Part shown: positions 27,543-39,600 of the stretch, piece by piece
How the letters are laid out: each line of letters begins with the position of its first letter
Position numbering within the stretch: the first letter of the stretch is position 1
Assembly: GCF_014268615.1 (NCBI RefSeq)
Contig: NZ_JABWQV010000007.1
Location: 1-64,000, forward strand
DNA: 64,000 nt
Reading direction: 5' to 3'
Source: Pseudomonas tehranensis
GTDB taxonomy: Bacteria; Pseudomonadota; Gammaproteobacteria; Pseudomonadales; Pseudomonadaceae
The notes under the pieces: model-generated
What the model was told of the DNA's origin: nothing
The model's database searches: none
Seen by the model: the letters and a program-made list of their open reading frames with translations, nothing else
Position numbers and translations under genes: made by a program

Positions 27543-27846
27543 ATGACTTCGCTCCCCAATCTCGACCACCTTACCCCTGAACAACTGCGCGCTTTAGCGG
27601 CGCAGTTGTTACAGCGCGTCGAGACGCTCGACCATCAAGTCGACACGCTGGGTAAGACGGTCGAGACGATGGGCAAGAAGATCAACCGCGATCAAACGGT
27701 TATCGAGAAGCTCACCCAGGAGATAGCACAACTCAAGCAATGGCCATGATCCGTACGCGTATCTAAAAGATGTCCTCACGCGCCTGCCGACGCAGCGCGC
27801 GAGTGACATTGACCAGCTATTGCCGCATCAATGGACGCCCACCTGA
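27543..27846 (+). pseudogene. tnpC: IS66 transposase TnpC, internally deleted
   Basis: The first 68 codons encode the normal N-terminus (LDHLTPEQLRALAAQLLQRV and a coiled coil with heptads ending IAQLKQWP). They stop at 27749. From about 27753, in a different frame, the sequence resumes with the normal TnpC C-terminus (PYAYLKDVLTRLPTQRASDI...LLPHQW). About 400 codons including the DDE catalytic core are missing, so the element cannot transpose by itself. Confidence 0.85.
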
Positions 27847-27915
27847 TCTGCGCAAGGTGTGCTCACCATGCGCTAACATAAAACAGACAAGTCTAGTTCA
27901 AGGAAGACATCCAGC

Positions 27916-28363
27916 ATGAAAAGGCAACAACGTACGATCGGAGCGGTGCTTCGAGTTCCTCTCGAAAATGATATGCACACTTTATGCCCTGACACTGCCG
28001 GAAGCGGACTTCGCTTTCTTCGATGCGCGCTCCAGTGCCCCTATAGCAGACTTAGGAGCCTTGCTCGATCTACCTATTCTATTTACTGTCGCAGTACACA
28101 AAAGCGCCTGGTCTCAAGGGCGATGGCTGAAGATGGGTAAAATTGCCCCACCACAGAACCTGCTGGCTCCGCGGCCCATGTTCATCCAGAAAATCATTGG
28201 CTTCCAGATATACCTCAGCGGCACCATCACAGCGTCTACCCGAGAAGAGTGTGAAGGCTTGGATCGATGCGAAGTATGGGAGCCCCACCACGTTGAGGAT
28301 CGCCTAAACGCGCACTATAAAGGTGTCCCATGCAAATGGGAGATATCACAACGAATACGATGA
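27916..28363 (+). pseudogene. Imm26-like immunity protein, frameshifted
   Basis: ATG 27916 follows AAGGAAG. The first frame gives RQQRTIGAVLRVPLEN, the opening of an Imm26 immunity protein. At about 27961-27970 the reading must jump by one base into the second frame. That frame continues CTLYALTLPEADFAFFDAR, DLPILFTVAVHKSAW, GRWLKMGKIAPP and a C-terminal HHVEDRLNAHY. The shift coincides with an AAAA run, so removing one A restores a single frame of about 148 codons. Immunity proteins of this type pair with polymorphic-toxin nucleases; no toxin lies alongside. The neighbouring IS66 may have removed it. A sequencing error is the main alternative. Confidence 0.6.
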
Positions 28364-28489
28364 AAATCTGTAACCCTCCGGCGAACTCACCTACCTGATC
28401 CCAGCCATAAAGTTTCCCCGACACCAAGCAGTATGAAACTGGCATATCTCAGCCATCCGGGTGATTACATTTCTGAAAGGTCGAGGGGC

Positions 28490-28696
28490 TCAGCAGTTGG
28501 CGTGTTCAGCCTGTTTGGATTGGCTGCCGGCGACGGGGGCTTCATCCTTCTGCTGCTTGGCCAATTGATAGGCTTCCAGCGAAGCCTGACGGGCTTGTTC
28601 CATGCGTGCAAACGTGCGATCGGCACCGCCTTCGGCCAACGCCAGGCTGGAAACACTCAGGGCAGCAACTACAAACAGGGTTTTGATCGATTTCAT
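28490..28696 (-). CDS. PtrA-like copper-inducible periplasmic protein
   Basis: 68 residues. Signal peptide (KSIKTLFVVAALSVSSLALA), then AEGGADRTFARMEQARQASLEAYQLA, matching the PtrA N-terminal domain. The C-terminal part is short and ends in a lone Cys. In P. aeruginosa PtrA is strongly copper-induced, has been linked to copper tolerance and to repression of type III secretion. A near-perfect CopR box lies at 28801-28816, about 105 bp upstream. It is separated from copA on the same strand by about 200 bp, with its own promoter. Confidence 0.78.
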   Translation of the reverse strand: MKSIKTLFVVAALSVSSLALAEGGADRTFARMEQARQASLEAYQLAKQQKDEAPVAGSQSKQAEHANC

Positions 28697-28800
28697 TTCG
28701 TAAATCCTCGTAAGTTTAGAAGCCCCCGTAACGAATGGGGGCGAGCGTTAAGCTCGCTGCTACGTTAACCACGAAGCCCTGTCAGCAACCTGATCCGAAC

Positions 28801-28816
28801 ATTACGGTTCTGTCAG
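28801..28816 (-). promoter_or_regulatory. CopR box upstream of the PtrA-like gene
   Basis: On the minus strand CTGACAGAACCGTAAT fits CTGACA-N5-GTAAT exactly. The 40 bp around it (28777-28816) align with 32068-32107 in front of copR, sharing CCCTGTCAG, ACCTGA and ATTAC blocks at the same spacing. Confidence 0.6.
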
Positions 28817-28901
28817 ACTGCAGTACAACACGCTGGAGTTGTGCAAAACCGCCAAGTCCGACAGCTTGCTGCCTGAGATTACCCGCCTACTAATTAGCAG
28901 A

Positions 28902-31265
<2,364 letters not shown>

Positions 31266-31270
31266 TCGAT

Positions 31271-31519
31271 TTACTTCCTATCCTCGTCCTTGGAAACCGC
31301 GGCTCCGCTGGAGTGGGAGTGCCCGCCATGATTGTGGCCAAACAAATGCATCAGCGGGCATAGCAGCAAGATGAGGTATGGCAAAGCCTGCGAAAGATGA
31401 CCGTAGTGCTCGCGCGCAACATAGAAGATGCCGATTACGGCCAGCATGATCAGTGCGATGCCAATCTTGCTCTTCCAAAAAGCTGGTTCAGTAGTGCCGG
31501 TGTCGTGCGTGTGGTCCAT
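31271..31519 (-). CDS. DUF2933 domain membrane protein
   Basis: 82 residues: a short N-terminal region, two membrane spans ([17 protein letters not shown] and [16 protein letters not shown]), and a His/Gly-rich end (GHNHGGHSH) that could bind metal. DUF2933 proteins accompany copper ATPases in several Pseudomonas islands. It ends 5 bp before copA, so the two are cotranscribed. Function unknown. Confidence 0.8.
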   Translation of the reverse strand: MDHTHDTGTTEPAFWKSKIGIALIMLAVIGIFYVAREHYGHLSQALPYLILLLCPLMHLFGHNHGGHSHSSGAAVSKDEDRK

Positions 31520-31603
31520 GACAATAGCCTCGATTCAATGACCATAAGAGGCGCCGCTAGGCCAAAGGAGCAATCACGGAAGGCCTGGAAGATGGGGGAA
31601 TCT

Positions 31604-31963
31604 TTACGGATGGCATTCCTTGTCGGCCATCATCAGCTTGTGCTCGCGACTCATTTGACCCAGCACGTCGTCTACCAACTTGTCGTGCTTCTCCATCCAG
31701 GCCAGATGCTCTTCGGCGGACATGCCTGGGGCAGGATGTTCGTTGTGCAGCTGGCTCATGATCTCTTCGAGCATGTTCATATGCTCCTTTATGTGCACAT
31801 GCCGCTTGCCGACCGGGGCCTTCTCCGCTTGGATCAGCACGGCTTCTGCTTTGTCGCGCATCTGCTGGATGCGTTCGAATACACGGTCGCTGCCCCCTTC
31901 GGCCCAAGCCATAGAAGACAGCAGTAACGAACCAACCAGAAGCAAAGGTTTCAGCGATTTCAT
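31604..31963 (-). CDS. PtrA-N-terminus protein with His/Met-rich helical domain
   Basis: Start ATG 31963 with GGAG at good spacing; the frame continues to 32032 without a ribosome site. 119 residues: signal peptide (KSLKPLLLVGSLLLSSMAWA), the shared motif AEGGSDRVFERI, then a helical domain rich in His and Met (HVHIKEHMNMLEEIM, HNEHPAPGMSAEEHLAWMEKHDK, MSREHKLMMADKECH). Such residues fit periplasmic copper binding. Divergent from copR with two dyad elements between. Confidence 0.75.
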   Translation of the reverse strand: MKSLKPLLLVGSLLLSSMAWAEGGSDRVFERIQQMRDKAEAVLIQAEKAPVGKRHVHIKEHMNMLEEIMSQLHNEHPAPGMSAEEHLAWMEKHDKLVDDVLGQMSREHKLMMADKECHP

Positions 31964-32067
31964 GGGGCAGTCTCCATCAGTGCAAACTATGACCGGCACC
32001 TCTGCTTTTGGTCTATCGAGGGCCGAAAGCACAACCTAGTGCTCATGCTTGCACCCTAGACAAACCA

Positions 32068-32107
32068 CCCTGTCAGTGACCTGAAGTCAGAATTACATTT
32101 CCGTAAG
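32068..32107. promoter_or_regulatory. CopR-type control region between the PtrA-like gene and copR
   Basis: Contains TGAC-N5-GTCA and, on the minus strand at 32092-32107, CTTACGGAAATGTAAT (a TTAC-N6-GTAA dyad). It aligns over 40 bp with 28777-28816. It is centred in the 207-bp divergent spacer, so it could serve both directions. Confidence 0.5.
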
Positions 32108-32170
32108 CTTCTGGTTGGGGCCGCTGTTTGCCTACAAACTCAGGCCACCCGTTTTTTGGAGTCTGCTCGC

Positions 32171-32848
32171 ATGAAACTACTGGTAGCTGAAGATGAACCC
32201 AAAACCGGTGCATATCTGCAGCAAGGCCTCACCGAAGCGGGATTCAATGTCGACCGGGTTATGACAGGTACGGATGCCCTGCAGCACGCGCTGAGCGAGC
32301 CCTATGACCTGCTGATCCTGGATGTGATGATGCCGGGGCTGGACGGATGGGAAGTACTGCGCAGGGTGCGCGCAGCCGGAAAAGACATTCCAGTGCTGTT
32401 CCTGACCGCACGCGATGGTGTAGAGGATCGCGTTAAAGGGTTGGAACTGGGCGCGGATGGCTACTTGATCAAGCCATTTGCTTTCTCAGAGTTTCTGGCC
32501 AGGGTCAGAACGCTGCTGCGCAGAGGCAATGGCTCACCCACGCAAACCACCCTGAAAATTGCCGATCTGGAAGTCGATCTGATGAAGCGGCGCGCGGTCC
32601 GGGTTGGGAAAAGAATTGACCTGACGGCGAAGGAGTTTTCATTGCTGGAACTGCTACTGCGCCGGCGCGGCGAGGTGCTCCCCAAGTCTCTCATTGCTTC
32701 GCAGGTTTGGGATATGAACTTCGACAGCGACACCAACGTGATTGAGGTCGCTGTACGTCGGCTGCGCGCCAAGATCGATGACGATTTCGATCTCAAGCTG
32801 ATCCATACCGCCCGCGGCATGGGGTACATGATGGATGCGCCGGAGTGA
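32171..32848 (+). CDS. copR: copper response regulator, OmpR family
   Basis: Start ATG 32171 with GGAG upstream. 225 residues: receiver domain with acidic pair E7-D8, phospho-acceptor D51 ([10 protein letters not shown]), T/K switch residues (FLTARDG, LIKPFAF), and a C-terminal winged-helix domain ([31 protein letters not shown] in parts; [15 protein letters not shown]). It activates copper-responsive promoters in this class. All receiver residues are intact, but its partner kinase gene downstream is destroyed, so activation must come from elsewhere if it still works. Confidence 0.93.
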   Translation: MKLLVAEDEPKTGAYLQQGLTEAGFNVDRVMTGTDALQHALSEPYDLLILDVMMPGLDGWEVLRRVRAAGKDIPVLFLTARDGVEDRVKGLELGADGYLIKPFAFSEFLARVRTLLRRGNGSPTQTTLKIADLEVDLMKRRAVRVGKRIDLTAKEFSLLELLLRRRGEVLPKSLIASQVWDMNFDSDTNVIEVAVRRLRAKIDDDFDLKLIHTARGMGYMMDAPE

Positions 32849-32850
32849 AT

Positions 32851-33072
32851 ATGAAGCACCTCTCGCTGACCGCCCGCATGAGCTTGATGTTCATGACCGC
32901 GGTGATTGCCGTCCTGACGGTAGCGGGGCTGAGTTTCAACATGCTCAGCCAGCACCACTTCAAGATGCTGGACCGACAGGCCCTGGTGGAAAAGGAGCGG
33001 ATTCCACTTGAGCCGGTGCCACAGGAACTTCAGCAGCTGGTAGCAGCCATCCGCTCAGAGCGCTATGAGTGA
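32851..33072 (+). pseudogene. copS: copS sensor-kinase remnant
   Basis: Start ATG 32851 after GGAGTG, 3 bp past the copR stop. The 73 codons read as the CopS N-terminus (LTARMSLMFMTAVIAVLTVAG, SQHHFKMLDRQALVEK). They then jump directly to LEPVPQELQQLVAA, which in intact CopS lies just before the dimerisation helix some 150-200 residues later. A short unrelated tail and a stop follow. The sensor, HAMP, His and ATPase domains are missing, and no remaining kinase sequence was seen in the next 180 bp. Confidence 0.8.
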
Positions 33073-33254
33073 CCACACACTGTTCCTGCGCTCAAAACGT
33101 CGTTCTGACCAGCCTCTAGCGACTGACCTTCACATTGAGTGGGATCCGCGTTTGACATGTTCCTGTCAGGCACCCGTCACCCTGACGTCAGCTCCGCCCG
33201 CCTAAAGTAACGCCATGACTGGTCTTGCGATGTCAGCTGGAAGGAGAAACGCAA

Positions 33255-34013
33255 ATGAGCCACCCTGATGCCCACGACAGCGCTCTTAATCAATTCACCT
33301 GGCCATCGACGCTTGACAGCAATCTGGATAGAAAAGACCTGCTGCTCTGCGTGTTCGCCGAGCAGCGATTCGTGGCCGCGCAGGTCCGAGCCTGCAAGCT
33401 GGATCAAAAGGAGTACCTGCTGTCCCTGGTTGATTCGGCGTCCACGGTGAGCGACTGCACTGGGCCGCCATCAGGTTTCGATGCCAATCGCATGCGCAAC
33501 GTCATCGCCGAAGCGGCCACCAAGGGGCATTGGGGCAAACCCTCAGGACATGGCCGAGCGCAGGGCATCGCCGCCCACTATGACTCGCAGACCTGCGTGG
33601 CAGTCGTGCTCGACGTCGAGGTGAGTGACGAGGGTCACGTGAGCGTTCATGACGTGGTGGTTGTCGCGGACTTGGGGCTTGCAGAAAACCCTGGTCGCCT
33701 GCGCTCGCAGCTTAAAGGCGCCTGCCTGATGGGGGTGGCGTTCGTGACGTCCGGTGATAATGGCCCCACCACGGCTAGTCCGAGCCCGATAGATGACAAT
33801 CGCACCAACTGGCCACTCCTCTCGTTGCTGCCAAGGCAAATCGCGGTGTACCTGATCAACCCCACTCAGACCCTTGAGGCCCGCCAACCCAGCCAGCTGG
33901 TTTACGTGCCTGTCGTCCGGGCTTTGTGCAATGGGATTTGCAACGCCGCGGGCGCCCGCGCCATCCACTTGCCGTTCAGAAGCCAATTGCTCGAAAGAAC
34001 GGTATATCGATGA
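33255..34013 (+). CDS. C-terminal fragment of a molybdenum hydroxylase large subunit (IorB-like), degenerate
   Basis: 252 residues from ATG 33255, which has a strong GGAAGGAG site. Residues about 75-160 match the C-terminal third of isoquinoline oxidoreductase beta subunits (RMRNVIAEAATKGHWGKP, GIAAHYDSQTCVAVVLDVEV, NPGRLRSQLKGACLMGVA). The end (RALCNGICNAAGARAIHLPF) matches the family C-terminus. The Mo-cofactor-binding first two thirds and the MGEPG-type loop are absent or unrecognisable. The first 65 residues are unrelated. Compare the intact homologue at 58825-61065. Probably inactive as an enzyme; a relic with a new or borrowed ribosome site, or a repurposed small protein. Confidence 0.55.
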   Translation: MSHPDAHDSALNQFTWPSTLDSNLDRKDLLLCVFAEQRFVAAQVRACKLDQKEYLLSLVDSASTVSDCTGPPSGFDANRMRNVIAEAATKGHWGKPSGHGRAQGIAAHYDSQTCVAVVLDVEVSDEGHVSVHDVVVVADLGLAENPGRLRSQLKGACLMGVAFVTSGDNGPTTASPSPIDDNRTNWPLLSLLPRQIAVYLINPTQTLEARQPSQLVYVPVVRALCNGICNAAGARAIHLPFRSQLLERTVYR

Positions 34014-34077
34014 CACCGCCTGCGGGGTACATCTTTCGTTTTTGATGGAATATCAACATGGACACACAGGAAAACCG

Positions 34078-35316
34078 ATGAAAGCACTCTACGCGCTCTT
34101 GATGATCGGCCTTGCCGGCTGCGCGCGCGCGCCGGTCGAGGCCGCCCCGCCGATGCCGGTCAGCTTCGGTGACTACCGCCTGCAAACCCTGGCACAGATT
34201 GAGCGCAATCGACAGTTCCAGAATCCCGACCACACTTTGGAACTGGCCTGGAATGCTCCCCGTGAGTGGGTGCCCGCGCAGCCCAATGCTAGAGGCGTTC
34301 TTCTGGTTCACGGCCTTGGCGATTCGCCCGGCTCGTTCGTAGATATCGCGACACAACTGGCCAGCCAAGGGTATCGGGTACGCACCGTGCTGCTGCCCGG
34401 ACACGGCACGCGGCCGGCCGATATGCTCGACGTTGACATCAATGATTGGCGTCGCACCGTGGAACAACAGGTGACGCTGCTGCGCAAGGATGTCGGCCAG
34501 GTTTATCTGGGCGGTTTCTCCACCGGTGCCAACCTGGTTGTGGCTTACGCCATGGACGATCAGTCGATCGCCGGGCTGCTGCTGTTTTCCCCGGCGTTCA
34601 AGTCCAATGTTGCGTTTGATTGGGTGTTGCCGTGGCTGGCGAAGGTCAAGCCGTGGCTACGGCAGCCGTCCAGCACGGCCCCGCAACAGACGTCATTGCG
34701 CTACCAGAATGTGCCGACCAATGGCTTCGCCCAGTTTTACCTGAGCAGTACCGCCGTGCGCAGCAAGCTGGCAGCGCAGGAGTTCGACCGCCCGGTCCTG
34801 GTGGTCAGTGCGGCCCATGACTCGGTGGTGGATGTGGAGTTTGTCCGGGACGCCTTCCATCGACGCTTCCCCAACCCGGCGTCGCGGATGATCTGGTACG
34901 GCAACCTCGCCAACGAATTGCGAAGTCCACGCCTGCTGGTGCGCAGCGACCAGATGCCGGCCGAACACATCAGTCAGTTTTCCCATATGGGCGTGCTGTT
35001 CTCCCCCGACAATCCGCAATACGGTCGCCAAGGTAACCAGCGCCTGTGCTGGAACGGCCAGAGCGACATGGCGTACCAGCAATGCCAGGCCGGTGGCCCT
35101 GTCTGGTATTCGGACTGGGGTTATCGAGAGCCCGGCAAAGTCCACGCACGGTTGACCTACAACCCGTATTTCGCCTGGCAATCCGAGGTGATGGCGCAGG
35201 TGCTGGAGGCCGGGGCTCAAGGGCATCCCGGCGCCCCGGGCATTGGCGGTGGCGCTGATGACACTGCAAATGCCAGCGATCGCTTAAATCCTCGGTCCGA
35301 ACTGGCCATGGATTGA
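34078..35316 (+). CDS. alpha/beta hydrolase lipoprotein (lysophospholipase-like)
   Basis: Start ATG 34078 after AGGA; the upstream frame extension overlaps the previous gene and looks non-coding. 412 residues. Lipobox LAGC at 12-15 predicts a lipoprotein. The core has GVLLVHGLGDSPGSF (oxyanion side), LPGHG, the nucleophile elbow GFSTGAN, an Asp in VVSAAHDSVVD and a His in the ISQFSHMG region, giving a full Ser-Asp-His triad. It would act on a lipid or ester at the cell envelope. Stand-alone gene between the Mo-hydroxylase fragment and the RND pair. Confidence 0.8.
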   Translation: MKALYALLMIGLAGCARAPVEAAPPMPVSFGDYRLQTLAQIERNRQFQNPDHTLELAWNAPREWVPAQPNARGVLLVHGLGDSPGSFVDIATQLASQGYRVRTVLLPGHGTRPADMLDVDINDWRRTVEQQVTLLRKDVGQVYLGGFSTGANLVVAYAMDDQSIAGLLLFSPAFKSNVAFDWVLPWLAKVKPWLRQPSSTAPQQTSLRYQNVPTNGFAQFYLSSTAVRSKLAAQEFDRPVLVVSAAHDSVVDVEFVRDAFHRRFPNPASRMIWYGNLANELRSPRLLVRSDQMPAEHISQFSHMGVLFSPDNPQYGRQGNQRLCWNGQSDMAYQQCQAGGPVWYSDWGYREPGKVHARLTYNPYFAWQSEVMAQVLEAGAQGHPGAPGIGGGADDTANASDRLNPRSELAMD

Positions 35317-35444
35317 TTGCGATATCGAATACCCGGTGTTGATGACGATTCTTTTCATTTACATCGCCTTCAGAGGGGCCGGTGGCTATTCGCTGGACCG
35401 TTTCGTTGTTCGTGAACTTTAAATTCCGCAGGGAAGTTGTCGTC

Positions 35445-36626
35445 ATGTTGCAATCGAAGATTCCCAGTACCTTTTTCAGTGTGTCGCTGACACTTGGCAG
35501 CTTGTTGATCATGGGTGGCGCAACCTGGTGGCTGTGGTCGCGAGAGTCGGTGGCTGCTGTGACAACCGCCCCGCCTTCGGTTCCGGTCAGTACAATCGAA
35601 ATGCGCCACCGCGACGTCCCTGTACTCATCCACGCGATAGGTAATGTGCGCTCTCTGCACAGCGTCGAAATCCGCTCCCAGCTTGACGGCTTTCTGCTGG
35701 AATTGCCGGTCAAAGAAGGTCAGGTCGTCAAGCGCGGAGATCTCCTGGCACGTATCGATGATCGCGCCATCATTGCCGCTCTGGAGCACGCCAAGGCACA
35801 AACGGCTGTGGCTCAAGCTCAGTTGGCTTCGGCGAGCCTTGATCTCAAGCGTTACCGGGTACTGGCCAAGACCCAGGCTATATCGGCGCAAACCCTCGAC
35901 CAGCAAGAAGCGATGGTTGCTCAATTGCGCGCAACGGTGCAGAGCCAGCAAGCGACCGTCACCGCCAATCAGGTGCAGTTGTCCCACACCCGGATCCTGT
36001 CCCCTACTGATGGTCGGATCGGCATCCGTAACGTTCATGAAGGCAGTTATGTCCGGGCCAGTGACACGCAAGCCTTGTTTTCAGTGGTTCAGCTGGACCC
36101 GATCAGCATCGAGGCCGCCCTTCCCCAGGCGCTCCTGCCGCAGTTGCGTACGCTGGTTGCCGGCTCAGGGCAAGCGCCGGTGACCCTTCGCGCGTACTCG
36201 GGCGACGGCGGTGAACTTTTGAGCGAGGGAAGCCTGAGCCTGATCGATAACCGGGTTTCCGACGCCACTGGGACGGTGCGAATCAAAGGCGACTTTGCTA
36301 ACGTCCACGGACGCCTATGGCCGGATCAATCGGTGGTGATCACTGTGCAGGCCGCGATACTGCGCGAGGCCATGGTGGTGCCGCAGCGTGCTCTGCGACA
36401 GGGCGCGCAAAATACATTCGTCTGGCGCGTCAGAGACGGCAAGGCCGCTCCTCAGCCAGTGACGGTCACCTACGCCGACGCTGACATTGCGGTGGTCGAA
36501 GGCGTTGAAGCCGGCGACCGGATCGTTGACGACGGCCACTCCCGACTGCGTCCGGGCACGCAGGTGCATATTCTTGAGGGACGCGATGCAGCACCCTCCT
36601 CGGTCGCCAGCGGAAGTGCTTTCTGA
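35445..36626 (+). CDS. RND efflux periplasmic adaptor, MdtA-like
   Basis: Start ATG 35445, with AGGGAAG upstream. 393 residues: an N-terminal membrane anchor, lipoyl halves (VEIRSQLDGFLLELPVKEGQVVKRGDLLARID and HTRILSPTDGRIGIRNVHEGSYV, each in pieces), a central coiled-coil hairpin (about 100-150), beta-barrel and membrane-proximal domains. It connects the RND pump to an outer-membrane channel. Its stop overlaps the pump start (36626). Confidence 0.88.
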   Translation: MLQSKIPSTFFSVSLTLGSLLIMGGATWWLWSRESVAAVTTAPPSVPVSTIEMRHRDVPVLIHAIGNVRSLHSVEIRSQLDGFLLELPVKEGQVVKRGDLLARIDDRAIIAALEHAKAQTAVAQAQLASASLDLKRYRVLAKTQAISAQTLDQQEAMVAQLRATVQSQQATVTANQVQLSHTRILSPTDGRIGIRNVHEGSYVRASDTQALFSVVQLDPISIEAALPQALLPQLRTLVAGSGQAPVTLRAYSGDGGELLSEGSLSLIDNRVSDATGTVRIKGDFANVHGRLWPDQSVVITVQAAILREAMVVPQRALRQGAQNTFVWRVRDGKAAPQPVTVTYADADIAVVEGVEAGDRIVDDGHSRLRPGTQVHILEGRDAAPSSVASGSAF

Positions 36627-39600
36627 TGGCCGCTCGCAGTGTCTACGCCTGGTGTATGGATCACCCCATCGGCACTATTTTGTTGAGTTTTGCTCTGGTA
36701 TTGCTCGGGGTGATCGCCTACCCCCGTTTGTCCATCGCACCGCTGCCGGAAGCCGATTTTCCGACGATCCAGATCACCGCGACACTGCCGGGAGCCAGTG
36801 CCCAGACCATGGCCTCCTCGGTAGCGACGCCGCTGGAAGTCGAACTGAGCTCGATACCCGGCATTACCGAGATGACCTCGGCCAGTTCGTTGAGCATGCT
36901 GACGCTGACGCTGCAGTTCACGCTGGACAAAAATATCGACGCCGCCGCTCAGGAAGTCCAGGCGGCAATCAATAATGCGTCGGCGCGTTTGCCCAGCGAC
37001 ATGCCTAGCCTGCCGGTATGGCGCAAGGTCAATCCTGCCGACAGTCCGATCCTGATTCTCAGCGCTTACTCCGCTAACTTGTCGCTGATGGAAGTCAGTG
37101 ACCTGGCCAATACCGTGCTCTCTCGCCAACTCAGTCAACTGGCGGGGGTTGGCCTGATCAACGTAATTGGCGAGCGCCGCCCGGCGATCCGTATCCAGGC
37201 CCGTCCCGAGGTTCTCGCCGCTGCCGGCGTGACATTGGCAGACATCCGCACCGCAGTGCAGAGGACCAGCGTCAATCTGCCCAAGGGGGCTTTGTTCGGT
37301 AAACACCGAGTCTCCAATCTGGAAGTCAACGATCAGCTCTTCGAACCCCATGAATATGACAATGTGATTGTCACCTACCGCAACGGCTCGGCGGTGCGGG
37401 TACGGGATCTGGCACGCGTCACGCTGGGCTCGGAGGATGACTACACGCAAAGCTGGCCCAATGGCCAATCGGGCGTCGTACTCGTGATCCGGAGACAGCC
37501 GGGGGCCAACATCGTCGCCACCGTCGATCGGATTCAGGCAGCCCTCCCCCAACTCAAGGCGTCCTTGCCAGCAGACATGACGGTCGAAGTGTTGAACGAC
37601 CGGACCCGCACCATCCGCTCCTCCTTGCATGAGGTGGAGTTGACGCTGGGCATCGCGATCGTTCTGGTAATCGGCGTCATGGCGTTGTTCCTGCGACAAC
37701 TGTCAGCCACGCTGATCGTCACCACTGTACTGGGCGTATCGTTGGTGTCGACATGCGCGGCGATGTACCTGGCCGGTTTCAGCCTGAACAACCTGACGCT
37801 GGTGGCGATTGTCATCGCGGTCGGTTTCATCGTCGATGATGCGATCGTTGTGATCGAAAACATCCATCGACACCTGGAGCTGGGGGCGGACAAACGCACA
37901 GCGGCGCTCAAGGGCATCAGTGAAATCGGCTTTACGGTGGTGTCCATCAGTGTGTCGCTGATTGCCGCCTTCATCCCCCTGCTCTTCATGGGCGGGGTGA
38001 TCGGTCGATTGTTCCGCGAGTTTGCCCTGACCTCCGTGGCCGCCATCATGATTTCGGCAGTGGTCTGCCTGACCCTGGCCCCGACGCTCGCCTCCCTTTT
38101 CATGAAGGCGCCCAGCCATCGAGTGAAGTCGGACAAAGACTTCTTCGCCGCTTTGCTAAAACTCTACGACCGCACATTGACTTGGACCCTGGGTCATCAG
38201 CGAATCATGCTAGGCGTGTTTTTTGGAACCGTGGCCCTCAGCGTGGCCAGTTTCATCGTGATTCCCAAAGGCTTCTTTCCGTTGCAGGACACAGCCTTCA
38301 TCCTAGGATTTACCCAGGCCTCGGCCGACATCCCCTATGAGGAGATGGTCGAGAAACACAAACAACTGGAAGCGATTTTCAGCAAGGATCCGGCGGTCAT
38401 CAGTTATAACCACGCCGTCGGTGGCACCATCACCGACTCGATCGGCAATGGTCGGGTCTGGCTGGTGTTGAACGACCCCGGGGAGCGGGACGAGACGGTC
38501 AGTCAGGTCATCGACCGGCTACGCCCGCAACTGGCGCAGGTGCCTGGCATCCAGGTGTTTCTGCGCGCCGTGCAGGACATCAACCTCAGTGCCGGCCAGC
38601 CCCGTGCGCAGTATCAATACGTGTTGCGTGCGCAGAGCAGTGCCGAGCTGGCGACCTGGGCCACCGCGCTGACCGATCGGCTGCGGGCCAACCCGCTGTT
38701 CCGTGATGCTTCCCATGACTTGCAACTGGATGCCAACATCACCCGTATCACCCTGGATCGCGACGAGGCCGCACGCTATGGCTTCACCGCCCAAGACCTT
38801 GACAACGCGCTGTACGATGCCTTCGGGCAACGGCAGATAAGCGAGTACCAGACCGAGGTCAACCAATACCAAGTGATACTCGAGCTGAGCACGGCACAGC
38901 GCGGCAATGCCGAAAGCCTCAGTTACTTCCACCTGCGTTCGCCGCTGACCGGGCAGATGGTGCCACTCCTCACGTTTGCGCGGATCGAGCCGCCGGCGAG
39001 CGGCCCTGTGGTCATCAACCACAACGGCATGCTGCCGGCCGCCAATCTGTCTTTCAACCTCGCCCCTGGAGTTGCACTCGGGCAGGCGGTGGCGGCACTT
39101 CAGGACATCGAACGCGAGATCGGCATGCCGACGTCAATGAACGGCACCTTCCAGGGCTCTGCCCAGGCGTTCCAGTCGTCCCTGGCCAGCCAACCGTTTT
39201 TGATCCTGGCCGCGTTGGTGGCCGTCTACATCATCCTGGGTGTGCTTTATGAAAGCCTGGTGCATCCACTGACCATCCTTTCAACCCTGCCGTCAGCCTG
39301 CATTGGCGCGATTGTGTTGCTGTGGGCCTGGCAATTGGACTTTTCGATCATGGCACTGATCGGCCTGATCCTGCTGATCGGCATCGTCAAGAAAAACGGT
39401 ATTCTGCTGATCGACTTCGCCATCCACGCGCAGCGCGAACGCCACCTGTCCGCTCGCGACGCCATCCATCAGGCGTGCCTGGCGCGTTTTCGGCCGATTC
39501 TCATGACCACGCTGGCCGCCCTGCTCGGTGCCGTGCCCTTGATGATGGCCTTCGGCACGGGTGCCGAGTTGCGCGAACCGCTCGGGGTCGCAATTGTCGG

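Larger units (their letters stand above)
26752..27877 (+). mobile_element. defective IS66-family insertion sequence
   Basis: Contains tnpA and tnpB of full length and an internally deleted tnpC. Imperfect ends share CATGGTG[A/T]GCAC: left near 26752-26770, right (inverted) near 27859-27877. No obvious target duplication was found. The element separates the DUF2790 gene from an Imm26-like immunity gene. Confidence 0.75.

Noticed and set aside
28464-28479. additional CopR box downstream of the PtrA-like gene
   Set aside because: Two mismatches in the first half and located after the gene; kept only as a mention in the regulon finding.
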